A DNA stretch of 64,000 bases. Origin: Nocardioides sp. GTDB taxonomy: Bacteria; Actinomycetota; Actinomycetes; Propionibacteriales; Nocardioidaceae. Where the stretch lies: contig NZ_JAOPWY010000168.1 in the NCBI RefSeq assembly GCF_025965415.1, forward strand, positions 27,742 through 91,741, given 5' to 3'. Shown here piece after piece: positions 25,931 to 33,917 of the stretch. A program made the position numbers and the translations under genes. The notes beneath the pieces were generated by a model that did no database searches, had not been told where the DNA came from, and worked only from the letters and a program-made list of their open reading frames with translations. Numbering within the stretch: position 1 is the stretch's first letter; the number at the start of each line of letters is the position of its first letter.

Positions 25931-27360
25931 CACTTCTTGCGCCCGCGCGGCGCCCGGGGCCGCGAGGCCGAGGCCGAGTCCTTGAGCTCCTCCAGCGACT
26001 CCAGGACGCACTGGCCCAGGATGTCGGCGTCGGGCACGGCGTCGCGGTCGGTGGTGATGCCGTAGAAGACGCCGCCGTCGTAGGACGTGACGCCGATGGC
26101 CAGCGGGTGGTCGGGCAGCAGCGGGTGGACGGGGTAGGACTCGAGCATCCGGGCGCCGTCGGCGTACAGCGGGAACTGCGGCCCCGGGACGTTGGTGATC
26201 GAGACGTGGAAGCCGCGCCGCATCTCAGCCGCGGCGAGCCGGGAGCCGAGCGCGTGGAACGTGGTCGGCGCGAAGCCGGCGATGCCGGACAGGCGCCGGG
26301 CCGAGACGTTGCGGCCGTTGTCGCGGTGCGCCTTGAGGTCGTAGCTCACCTGGTGGAGCCGCACGACGGGGCTGGGCTCGACGATCGGCAGGTTGACCAG
26401 GTGGCCGGTGATCTGGCTGCCCAGCGAGGTGGCCTCGAGCTCGTCGTCGATGACCGACATCGGCACGATCGCCTTGATCGTCTTGAGCCCGCCCATCGAC
26501 TCCGCCCGCGTCATCAGCCAGCCGCGCAGGCCACCCGCGATCGTGGCGAGGATGACGTCGTTGACGGTGCCGCCGTGCGCCTGGCGGATCTGGCGGTAGT
26601 CGGCGAGCTCGGTGCGGACGGCGACGAAGCGGCGCTGCTGCGACAGGCGGCGGTGCACCGGGGTGGAGTGGACCGGTCCCCGGCCGGCGAGGGCGTTGGC
26701 GACCTCGGCGACCCGGGCGCCGCTCGCGGAGGCCTGTCGGCCCAGCAGCTCGGCGTTGGCCCGCGTGGTCGACCAGAGCGTGCGCGGGCTCTCCAGGGTG
26801 TCGGTCACCGCGTTGAGCGCGGCCGCCACCGGACCTGCCGTACGCCGGGGGCGCCAGTCGTCGTCGTGACCGAGGGTCGAGCGGTCCGGCGAGGTGTCGA
26901 GCAGCACCTGGCCGATGTCGACGGTCTCGCGGCCGTCGACGAGGATCTGGTGGCTCTTGGTGAGCAGCGCGATCCTGCCGTCGGCGAGCCCCTCGACGAA
27001 GTAGACCTCCCACAGGGGGCGGCTGCGGTCGAGCGGCCGAGACGCGATGCGGGCGACGAGCTCGCGGAGCTGCTCCATCGTCCCGGGACGCGGCAGCGCG
27101 GAGCGGCGCACGTGGTAACCGAGGTCGAAGTTCTCGTCGTCCACCCAGGCCGGGTTGGCCAGCCGGGCCGGCACCGACTGGAGCCGCTGGCGGTAGCGGG
27201 GCACGAACGCGATCCGGTCGGCGATCAGCTGGACCAGCCGGTCGTGGTCGAAGCCGGAGTCGCCGGGATCGAAGATCTCCACCGTGGCGTTGTGCATGGG
27301 CGTCGTGGGGGACTCTGCGGCCAGGATGGCCAGGTCCCGCGGCCGGAGCCGCTCGCTCAT
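25930..27360 (-). CDS. Wax ester synthase/diacylglycerol acyltransferase family protein with altered active site
   Basis: A 476-residue WS/DGAT protein. It starts MSERLRPRDLAILAAESPTT like the family; PMHNATVEIF, HVRRSALPRPGT and RPLWEVYFVEGL follow, and the C-terminal NVPGPQFPLYADG and YDGGVFYGITTD are conserved. The catalytic HHxxxDG appears as HQILVDG (residues 137-143), so the second His, usually the general base, is Gln. Either activity is altered or another residue substitutes. ATG 27360 has GAGGG six bases upstream. It is divergent from a lipoprotein gene and leads a two-gene unit with the DUF6912-like gene. Confidence 0.9.
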   Translation of the reverse strand: MSERLRPRDLAILAAESPTTPMHNATVEIFDPGDSGFDHDRLVQLIADRIAFVPRYRQRLQSVPARLANPAWVDDENFDLGYHVRRSALPRPGTMEQLRELVARIASRPLDRSRPLWEVYFVEGLADGRIALLTKSHQILVDGRETVDIGQVLLDTSPDRSTLGHDDDWRPRRTAGPVAAALNAVTDTLESPRTLWSTTRANAELLGRQASASGARVAEVANALAGRGPVHSTPVHRRLSQQRRFVAVRTELADYRQIRQAHGGTVNDVILATIAGGLRGWLMTRAESMGGLKTIKAIVPMSVIDDELEATSLGSQITGHLVNLPIVEPSPVVRLHQVSYDLKAHRDNGRNVSARRLSGIAGFAPTTFHALGSRLAAAEMRRGFHVSITNVPGPQFPLYADGARMLESYPVHPLLPDHPLAIGVTSYDGGVFYGITTDRDAVPDADILGQCVLESLEELKDSASASRPRAPRGRKK

Positions 27361-27411
27361 CTTGTGCCCTCTCGTCGGTGACTCTTGCCCCGCATGGGAT
27401 TCTGGCAGAGG

Positions 27412-27439
27412 CGGTGGCCGCTGTATGTCGTGGCCACCG
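27412..27439. promoter_or_regulatory. Operator-like 8-bp inverted repeat in divergent promoter region
   Basis: CGGTGGCC (27412-27419) and GGCCACCG (27432-27439) are perfect inverted repeats with centres two helical turns apart, between the divergent acyltransferase (27360) and lipoprotein (27470) starts. The spacer contains TATGTC, which could be a -10. No regulator gene is adjacent. Confidence 0.4.
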
Positions 27440-27469
27440 TCACACGCGGAACCACCGAAGGAGAATCCT

Positions 27470-27859
27470 GTGTCCGGTCGCGGCCTTGCGCGCCTTGTCC
27501 CCCTCGCCCTCGTCCTCGCCCTCGGCCTGACGGCGTGCAGTGACGGCGGTGAGGCCGACCCGCCCGCCGGCACCCAGACCTCTGCCACGGAGGGTGACTC
27601 CGTCGCGGTCACCGTGACCCGCGAGGGCGGCACCTTCACGCCCAACGGCGAGCGGGTCGAGCTCGGCGTCGACCAGACCCTCGTCCTCACGATCACCGCA
27701 GACGAGGCCGGCGAGTTCCACGTGCACAGCACGCCGGAGCAGGAGATCGCCTACGAGGCCGGCACCAGCGAGCACGAGATCACCATCGACCGCCCGGGCG
27801 TGGTGGAGGTTGAGAGCCACGAGCCTGCCTCGATCGTGCTGCAGCTCGAAGTTCGTTGA
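27470..27859 (+). CDS. Lipoprotein with cupredoxin-like domain
   Basis: A 129-residue lipoprotein. The signal LVPLALVLALGL is followed by the lipobox LTAC. The mature part is acidic, then beta-rich: VAVTVTREGGTFTPNGERVE, DQTLVLTITADEAGEFHVHS, ITIDRPGVVEVESHE, a cupredoxin-like layout. A full type 1 copper ligand set is not visible. AAGGAG precedes GTG 27470. Its stop overlaps the start of a multi-span membrane protein (TTGA), so the two probably act together at the membrane. Confidence 0.75.
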   Translation: MSGRGLARLVPLALVLALGLTACSDGGEADPPAGTQTSATEGDSVAVTVTREGGTFTPNGERVELGVDQTLVLTITADEAGEFHVHSTPEQEIAYEAGTSEHEITIDRPGVVEVESHEPASIVLQLEVR

Positions 27860-29184
27860 GCGCGCGCGGCTCGATCTCGGCCCACGGGCTCGGAGGCGCC
27901 AAGGACCTGCCCATCCCGTCCGAGCTGGCCATCGCCGGCGCGGTCGCGGCGCTGGTCATCTCCTTCACCGTCCTGGCCGTGGCCTGGCGCGAACCTCGCT
28001 ACGACGCCGCGACGACCGGCCGTCCGGCTCCGGCGTGGCTCGACCGGTTCGTGTCGTCACGAGCGCTGGCCGTCGGCGCGCGGGTGCTCGGGATGGCGTT
28101 CTTCCTCTACGTCGCCGCGGCGGCGGTCTTCGGCAAGGACTCCCTGATCAACCCGTTCCTCGGGACGGTCTACGTGCTGCTCTGGGTCGGACTCGTGCCG
28201 GCGTCCCTGCTGTTCGGCCCGTTCTTCAGGGCCGTGAGCCCGGCCCGCACCATCAGCATGCTCTTCGCCCGGATCTCGGGGGTGCCCGAGGGCGAGGGTC
28301 TCTACGCCTACCCCGCCCGCCTCGGCTACTGGCCGGCAGCCGTGGGCCTCTTCTCGTTCGTCTGGCTCGAGCTGGTCTACCCCCACTCCACCGACCTCGG
28401 CCCCGTGCGGCTGTGGGCGGCCGCCTACCTCGGCATCATGTTCATCGGCTCGGCCGTGTGGGGTACGACGTTCCTCGAGCGCGCCGATCCGTTCGAGGTC
28501 TACTCCTCGCTCGTGGCGAAGCTCTCGGTCTGGGGCCGCCGCGAGGGCGTGCTGGTCCTGCGCAGCCCGCTGGCCAACCTCGACACCGTCGTGCCACGCC
28601 CGGGCCTGGTGGCGGTGGTGGGCGTGCTGTTCGGCAGCACCGCCTTCGACTCCTTCCGGGAGTCCACCGTCTGGCTCAAGCTCGTGCAGTCGCTGTCGAC
28701 CGCGCGGATCGGGCCCGACACGCTCGCCCTGCTGGGCTTCTCGGTCGGGGTCGCGCTGGTGCTGACCGTCGCCACGATGGCCACCGGAGTCACCAGTGAG
28801 ACCCCGCGCCGCGCGCTGCCCGACCTCTTCGCGCACTCGGTGGTGCCGATCATCGTCGGCTACATCGTGGCCCACTACCTGACCTACTTCGTGGAGTACG
28901 GCCAGCAGACGCTGATCCAGCTCAGCGACCCGTTCAGCCGCGGCGACGACTTCCTCGGCACCGCGGACCTGCAGATCAACTACTGGCTGTCCGCGCACCC
29001 GACGTTCCTGGCCGTCACCAAGGTGCTGGCCGTCGCGCTCGGCCACGTGGTCGGCGTCGTCGCGGCCCACGACCGCGCCATCCAGCTGTTGCCGCGGCGC
29101 CACCAACTGACCGGTCAGCTCCCGCTGCTGGTGGCGATGGTGGGGTTCACCGTGGGAGGTCTGTACCTGCTGTTCGCGGCGTGA
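27856..29184 (+). CDS. Polytopic membrane protein of the 'fenitrothion hydrolase' type
   Basis: A 442-residue membrane protein with about ten to twelve hydrophobic helices and conserved loop motifs AHGLGGAKDLPIP (N-terminus), FGPFFRAVSPARTI and SWLELVYPH-like text (here FVWLELVYPHSTD), plus GHVVGVVAAHDRA near the end. Similar actinobacterial proteins are sometimes labelled fenitrothion hydrolase after an integral membrane enzyme from Burkholderia; the native role is unknown. TTG 27856 overlaps the lipoprotein stop by four bases and keeps the conserved AHGLGG start. The 3' end overlaps the convergent RTX gene by 38 bases. Confidence 0.7.
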   Translation: MSARGSISAHGLGGAKDLPIPSELAIAGAVAALVISFTVLAVAWREPRYDAATTGRPAPAWLDRFVSSRALAVGARVLGMAFFLYVAAAAVFGKDSLINPFLGTVYVLLWVGLVPASLLFGPFFRAVSPARTISMLFARISGVPEGEGLYAYPARLGYWPAAVGLFSFVWLELVYPHSTDLGPVRLWAAAYLGIMFIGSAVWGTTFLERADPFEVYSSLVAKLSVWGRREGVLVLRSPLANLDTVVPRPGLVAVVGVLFGSTAFDSFRESTVWLKLVQSLSTARIGPDTLALLGFSVGVALVLTVATMATGVTSETPRRALPDLFAHSVVPIIVGYIVAHYLTYFVEYGQQTLIQLSDPFSRGDDFLGTADLQINYWLSAHPTFLAVTKVLAVALGHVVGVVAAHDRAIQLLPRRHQLTGQLPLLVAMVGFTVGGLYLLFAA

Positions 29185-30052
29185 CGCGGCCCTTGAGGGC
29201 GGGCGGCAGGGCTCCGTAGGGCCAGCCCTGCGGCAGGTCCGGGGAGACCAACACGATCTCGCAGCTCCCGAAGGGGTCGACCTGGTCGAGCGGGTCGCGC
29301 CAGCCCACGAACACGACCCGGTCGGCGGTGCCGTTGGCCTGGGTCCCGTCGTCGCAGCGGATCTTGTCCACGAAGCCGTCGGGCAGGACGTAGACCGTGT
29401 CGTCGCCCTCCTCGGTGAAGACCTTGTCGGCGCCGGAGCCGAGGAAGACGACGTCGTTGCCCTCGTCGCCCTTGATGAGCCAGTCGTGGCCGTCGTCGTC
29501 GACGAGGACGTCGTCACCGGGGCCGCCCTGGAGGGCGCCGTCGTCGCCGGGCCCACCGTCGATCCAGTCGTTGCCGGCACCGCCGACGTGCTTGTCCGAG
29601 CCCTCGCCGCCGAGGAGGCGGTCGTCGCCGTCGTTGCCGCCGAGGATGTCGTTGCCGAGCTCGCCGTAGACCGTGTCGTTGCCGACGTTGGAGGAGATGA
29701 CGTCGTCGCCCTCGCCGCCGTAGAGGACGTCGTCGCCCTGGCCGCCGTCGATCTTGTCGTTGCCCAGCCCGCCCGCCACGAAGTCGTTGCCGGGCTGCGC
29801 TGTGATCCAGTCGTTGCCGCCGTCGCCGTAGACCGTGTCGTCGCCGTTGCCGCCGTAGACGGTGTCATCCCCGCCGGAGCTGCGGACCTGGTCGCGACCG
29901 CCGAGCGCCATGATGTGGTTGGGCTTGGCGTTGGCCACGATCACGTCGTTGCCCGGCGTCCCCTGGGGAACCTTGCGGGCGGCATGGGCAGGCGCGGCGA
30001 GCAGGGTCAGGGAGAGCAGGGCGCAGGCGCACGCGCGGAGAGGTGTCGACAC
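29147..30052 (-). CDS. Secreted RTX-type calcium-binding repeat protein
   Basis: A 301-residue protein. The signal peptide ACALLSLTLLAAPAHA is followed by about fifteen nonapeptide repeats of the GGxGxDxxx type (for example GGDDTVYGG, NGDDTVYGD, QGDDVLYGG), which fold into a calcium-binding beta-roll outside the cell. The C-terminal 90 residues are a non-repeat domain with two Cys (KIRCDDG, FGSCEIV) that may be disulfide-linked. GTG 30052 has AAGGAG upstream. It follows the cpaB/cpaE-like genes on the same strand, after a 77-base gap that is unusually A+T-rich for this genome. Confidence 0.88.
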   Translation of the reverse strand: MSTPLRACACALLSLTLLAAPAHAARKVPQGTPGNDVIVANAKPNHIMALGGRDQVRSSGGDDTVYGGNGDDTVYGDGGNDWITAQPGNDFVAGGLGNDKIDGGQGDDVLYGGEGDDVISSNVGNDTVYGELGNDILGGNDGDDRLLGGEGSDKHVGGAGNDWIDGGPGDDGALQGGPGDDVLVDDDGHDWLIKGDEGNDVVFLGSGADKVFTEEGDDTVYVLPDGFVDKIRCDDGTQANGTADRVVFVGWRDPLDQVDPFGSCEIVLVSPDLPQGWPYGALPPALKGRVTPRTAGTDLPR

Positions 30053-30129
30053 CGGGGTCTCCTTCGGGTGGAAACCACAGAGTATGCCGTTCCTTGACCA
30101 AATTCAGACAATTCCTGAGAAAGAAATGA

Positions 30130-31401
30130 CTAGAAAGTACGGCGTGTCGACTGGAACCGCCGGACTCGCCGACTCCGGCGGCGCGGCGTCGCCACGACGC
30201 TCGCGGGGAACACCGCGTCCGTCAGGGACGCGATGGCCTGAGCGAGCGGGGAGGGCCCCAGCTCGACCAGGGGGCGTCCCGACACGAGAGCCTTGTCGAG
30301 ACCGGCACGGTCCTCTGGCAGGAAGTGCAGTCCGGCGACCCGGCTGAACCCCTCGACCATCCCCGCGATCTCCTTCTCCGACCACCCGATGGAGCCGCGC
30401 ATGCGGTTGACGACGACCCGCACCGGGACCCCGGCGGTGCGCTCGCGCAGGTCGACGAGCCCGCGGGCCAGGCGGGCCAGTCCGACGGGGTCGGCCGCGC
30501 CCACGACGACCACCTCGTCCGCCTGCTCGAGCGCGGCCAGCGTGAGCGCGTTGCGGGCCGGACGAGCACCGAAGTCGGACCCGGCGTCGTCCTCGAGGCA
30601 GAAGCCCGTGTCGACCACGACCTCCCCGGCCGCCCGGCCCCGCTCGAGCAGCTGGTCGACGTGGGCGGAGCGCACCTCGCGCCAGCGCTCTGCCCGTGGG
30701 AGACCCGTCACGACGGCGAGGTGGTCGCCGATCCCCCGGCACACCGAGGCGAACCGGTCGTCGAGCTGGCCCGATCCGGCCAGCCGCGCCGCCGAGAGCA
30801 GGCCGGACACCTCGTCGAGGATGCCGAGCTGCTGGGCGACCGCCCCGCCGTAGGGGTCGAGGTCGGCCAGCACCACGTCGACCCGGCGCCGGGCGACCTC
30901 GCAGGCCAGGTGCGTGGCCACCGTCGTACGACCGGGGGCACCGGCGGGCCCCCACACGACGACGACCCGGCCTCCGTCTGCGGCCGCCTCCGGAGCCGGG
31001 GCGTCCGGCCCGGCACCGGGGACGACGGGTGCCCGGGTGTCCGCGACGTCCTCGACCGTGGTCACCACCGTGGGCAACGACGCCAGCTCGCCCGGGCCCA
31101 CCACTGCCGTGATGCCCAGGCCCCGGGCGTGCTCGCGCGCGTCGAGGTCGTCGGGGCGCGCGGAGGTCACGGCGACGGGGCGTACGGCGTGGCGGCGCAG
31201 GTGGGCGATGCTCGCCGGATCGAGGCCGGGTGCGTCGAGGGACAGCACGGCGACGTCGGCCTGTCCGCTGGTGACCGCGGCGAGCAGGTCGTCGACGTCA
31301 ACGCAGCGCTTGAGCACCACGACACCGGGGTGTGCCTCCAGGTCGGCGAGCGCCGGGGACTCCCACGCCTCACCCGCGGCCAGGAGCAGCACGCAGATCA
31401 C
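30130..31401 (-). CDS. CpaE/MinD-like pilus-assembly ATPase
   Basis: A 423-residue protein with an N-terminal receiver-like region without a convincing phosphosite (about 1-110) and a C-terminal MinD/ParA ATPase domain. The P-loop is GPAGAPGRTT (near 150), with Arg where the signature Lys of KGGxGKTT is expected. VLADLDPYGG is the switch region and VNRMRGSIG comes late. CpaE proteins position Flp/tad pilus machinery. GTG 31401 lies four bases after the cpaB-like stop, so they form one operon. The usual next gene, cpaF, is absent here; a cpaF fragment is at 3.7-4.0 kb. Confidence 0.8.
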   Translation of the reverse strand: MICVLLLAAGEAWESPALADLEAHPGVVVLKRCVDVDDLLAAVTSGQADVAVLSLDAPGLDPASIAHLRRHAVRPVAVTSARPDDLDAREHARGLGITAVVGPGELASLPTVVTTVEDVADTRAPVVPGAGPDAPAPEAAADGGRVVVVWGPAGAPGRTTVATHLACEVARRRVDVVLADLDPYGGAVAQQLGILDEVSGLLSAARLAGSGQLDDRFASVCRGIGDHLAVVTGLPRAERWREVRSAHVDQLLERGRAAGEVVVDTGFCLEDDAGSDFGARPARNALTLAALEQADEVVVVGAADPVGLARLARGLVDLRERTAGVPVRVVVNRMRGSIGWSEKEIAGMVEGFSRVAGLHFLPEDRAGLDKALVSGRPLVELGPSPLAQAIASLTDAVFPASVVATPRRRSRRVRRFQSTRRTF

Positions 31402-31405
31402 GGTT

Positions 31406-32092
31406 TCAGCCCCGACCGACGACGCGGACGCGGTCGTCGCCGCTGGCCGCGAGGACCAGCCCCAGCGACTCCTCCTCGTCCTGCGGCACGGCGAGGACCA
31501 GCTGGCGGGAGGTCGCCGACGCGAAGGAGTCGGAGACGACCGGCGCGTCGAGGACGAGCACGTCGTCGAGCACCAGCTCGGCCGCCGCGCGCCGTCGTCC
31601 GTTGTCACCGATGACCCAGACGTCGACGTGGGAACCCCGGACGACGTGGGTCGGCACGTGCTCCGCAGCGAGCGCGATCGAGACGTCGACCGTGCCGTCG
31701 TCGACCTCCTCCCCCAGCGCGCCGACGGGCACCAGCTCGCCGGCCGTCAGCGGCCGGTCGAGGGTGAGGGCGGCCGGGAGCTCGTCGTCGACAGAGAGGT
31801 AGCGCTGCCGGTCGGCGCCCTCGTCGAAGCGCACCCGCGTCGCGGTGAGGTCGTCGGCGGTGAGCGTCTGGCCGGCGACGAGGTCGGTGGAGGCGGCCCA
31901 CACGGGCGTCATGTCGTCCGCACCCGAGAGCAGGCGGGCGCCCGCGACCACCGAGCCCGTCACCAGCACGACCCCGATCCACAGGCGCGGGTCGCGCCAT
32001 CCGGGAGAGGTGGTGCGGGTGGCCGCAGGGACGTCGGTGCGGGGCGCGCGAGACACATTCCGAGACACATTCCGAGACACAGGGGCCATCAT
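31406..32092 (-). CDS. SAF-domain CpaB-like pilus-assembly protein
   Basis: A 228-residue protein with a short N-terminal cytoplasmic part, one membrane helix (LWIGVVLVTGSVVAGARLL, about 37-55) and an external SAF domain (VWAASTDLVAGQTLTADDL), as in CpaB/RcpC pilus proteins. The N-terminus contains repeated SRNV units encoded by a 12-base tandem repeat at 32050-32080. Two adjacent ATGs (32092 and 32089) are possible starts. It is first in the cpaB-cpaE order and divergent from a BldC-like HTH gene. Confidence 0.82.
   Translation of the reverse strand: MMAPVSRNVSRNVSRAPRTDVPAATRTTSPGWRDPRLWIGVVLVTGSVVAGARLLSGADDMTPVWAASTDLVAGQTLTADDLTATRVRFDEGADRQRYLSVDDELPAALTLDRPLTAGELVPVGALGEEVDDGTVDVSIALAAEHVPTHVVRGSHVDVWVIGDNGRRRAAAELVLDDVLVLDAPVVSDSFASATSRQLVLAVPQDEEESLGLVLAASGDDRVRVVGRG
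32050..32080 (-). repeat. 12-bp tandem repeat inside the cpaB-like gene
   Basis: GAGACACATTCC is present twice in full, followed by GAGACAC, encoding repeated SRNV residues in the cytoplasmic N-terminus. Because the unit is a multiple of three, copy-number changes would lengthen or shorten the protein without shifting frame. Confidence 0.75.
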
Positions 32093-32181
32093 TGCCGCAC
32101 GCGCGGGACTTCACACCTGTCTCTCCACAGGCACCGGCCGGGCGGCGTCGCGCGTCACCGCGTCGATGGCACGATGACCCC

Positions 32182-32445
32182 ATGGCCGAGGACCCCCGCT
32201 TCCTGACGCTCGCCGACGTGGCCGAGGTGCTCAACACCTCCGGTGCGCAGGTCTACGCCCTCGTGCGCCGTGGCGACCTGCCCGCGATCAAGATCGGTGG
32301 TCGCGGCCAGTGGCGCGTCGAGCGGGTACAGCTCGAGGAGTTCATCCAGCGGATGTACGCCGAGACCAGGACGTTCGTCGACCAGCACCCGTTCGTGGAG
32401 GCCGACGCCCCGTCGAGTAGCGAGGAGCGAGCAGGCCGGGACTAG
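32182..32445 (+). CDS. BldC-like/excisionase-family helix-turn-helix protein
   Basis: An 87-residue MerR-like HTH protein: FLTLADVAEVLNTSGAQVYAL is the helix-turn-helix, and GDLPAIKIGGRGQWRVERVQ the wing, followed by a helix (LEEFIQRMYAET) and a disordered tail. BldC-type proteins bind direct repeats as small regulators. It starts at ATG 32182. It is divergent from the cpaB-like gene, so control of that operon is a reasonable guess. Its stop overlaps the convergent htrA stop by four bases. Confidence 0.88.
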   Translation: MAEDPRFLTLADVAEVLNTSGAQVYALVRRGDLPAIKIGGRGQWRVERVQLEEFIQRMYAETRTFVDQHPFVEADAPSSSEERAGRD

Positions 32446-33917
32446 CCGACCTTGCCGTCGAGCTCGATCTGCACGACCTGCTCCTCGCCGCCGCGCACCA
32501 CCGACATCTCCACGATCTCCCCGGGAAGGTGCGTGCGGATGGCCACGATGAGGGCGATGCCGTCGTTGACGGGCTGGTCGCCGACGGCGGTGATCACGTC
32601 GTCCTTCTTCAGCCCGGCGCGCTCGGCGGGGGTGTCCGGCATGACCTCGGTGATCGTCGCACCCGACGCGTCGGCCTCGCCCCCGGTGCGGACCTGGGCG
32701 CCGATCACGGGGTACTCGGCCTTGCCGGTCCGCAGGATCTGGTCCACGGTCGTCCTGACCTGCTCGATCGGGATCGCGAAGCCGACGCCGATGTTGCCCG
32801 ACTCGTTGGTCGCCCCGCCTGTGGTGGCGATGGCGGAGTTGACCCCGACCACCTCGCCGGCGAGGTTGACCAGCGGTCCGCCGGAGTTGCCTGGGTTGAT
32901 CGCGGCGTCGGTCTGCACGGCGTTGATGTAGGAGGAGTCGTCGCCGGAGTCGCCCGACGTGGTGACCGGCCGGTTGAGGGCGCTCACGATGCCGGAGGTG
33001 ACGGTCTGGCTCAGTCCGAGCGGGGCACCGAAGGCGATCACGGAGTCGCCGACGTGGAGCACCTGGGAGGCGCCCAACGCGGCGGGCTCGAGCGACTCGG
33101 CGCCGTCGACGTCGAGCACCGCGAGGTCGTAGACCGAGCTGCGACCCACCACGGTCGCCTCGTGCCGCTCACCCTTGTGGTCGATCACCACGATCGGCCC
33201 CTCGTCCTCGGCGGCGGAGGCGACCACGTGGTTGTTGGTCACCACGTGGCCCTCGCGGTCGAGCACGAAGCCGGAGCCGGTGGCACCCGCGGCCTCACCG
33301 TCGAACTCGGCCACGATCTGCACCGTGCTCGGCAGCAGCGCCTGCGCGACCGCGGGGACCGATCCGTTGTCGGCGTCGAGGGGCGCGGCGGTCTGGGTCC
33401 GGACGCCCTCGAGGCCGTTGTCGACCGTGCCCGGCCGGGAGGCCAGCTGGTCCTGCAACGCCCCGCCCGCGAGGCCACCGAGGAGGCCCACCACCAGCGC
33501 GAGGGCCGCCACCGCGGGCCACACCCACAGGGGCAGCTTGCGCGTCGGCCGGACGCTGGCGCGCGGGCCGTAGGGCTGCTGCGGATAGGGACCCGGACCG
33601 GGGCCGAAGTAGACGGGCTGCTGACCGGGTGGGGTCGCGGGCTGCGGGGCGAAGGGCACCGTCGGTGCGGCCTGCTCGCGCTGCGGCGGCGGACCGGCGA
33701 GCATGCCGTAGGCCTGGCCGTCGGGCTGCACGGACGGTGCCGGCGGCGCGGCCCGGGGCTCGGGCTCGGGCTCGGGCTCGACGGGGGTGGACGCGCTCCA
33801 TCCCGCGAGGGGCTGGGTGGGCTCCTCGGGCGCCGGCGACTCGTCGTACGACGGCTCAGGTGCCTGGTCGTCGCGGGTCGGGTCGGGCTGCTCGTCGGGT
33901 CTGTGCTCGTCGCTCAC
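32442..33917 (-). CDS. htrA: HtrA/DegP-type membrane-anchored serine protease with PDZ domain
   Basis: A 491-residue protease. A Pro/Glu-rich cytoplasmic segment (1-125) precedes one membrane helix (LWVWPAVAALALVVGLLGGL). The trypsin-like domain has His in VTNNHVV, Asp in YDLAVLDVD and Ser in NPGNSGGPL. A C-terminal PDZ domain follows (VMPDTPAERAGLKKDDVITA). HtrA degrades or refolds damaged envelope proteins. GTG 33917 overlaps the anti-sigma stop (GTGA), giving the coupled order sigE-rseA-htrA as in mycobacteria, where SigE controls the envelope-stress response. Confidence 0.93.
   Translation of the reverse strand: MSDEHRPDEQPDPTRDDQAPEPSYDESPAPEEPTQPLAGWSASTPVEPEPEPEPRAAPPAPSVQPDGQAYGMLAGPPPQREQAAPTVPFAPQPATPPGQQPVYFGPGPGPYPQQPYGPRASVRPTRKLPLWVWPAVAALALVVGLLGGLAGGALQDQLASRPGTVDNGLEGVRTQTAAPLDADNGSVPAVAQALLPSTVQIVAEFDGEAAGATGSGFVLDREGHVVTNNHVVASAAEDEGPIVVIDHKGERHEATVVGRSSVYDLAVLDVDGAESLEPAALGASQVLHVGDSVIAFGAPLGLSQTVTSGIVSALNRPVTTSGDSGDDSSYINAVQTDAAINPGNSGGPLVNLAGEVVGVNSAIATTGGATNESGNIGVGFAIPIEQVRTTVDQILRTGKAEYPVIGAQVRTGGEADASGATITEVMPDTPAERAGLKKDDVITAVGDQPVNDGIALIVAIRTHLPGEIVEMSVVRGGEEQVVQIELDGKVG

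Noticed and set aside
29390..29900. Periodic repeats looking like a CRISPR or tandem array
   Set aside because: They encode calcium-binding nonapeptides of the RTX protein on the minus strand; spacing is 27 bases and in frame.
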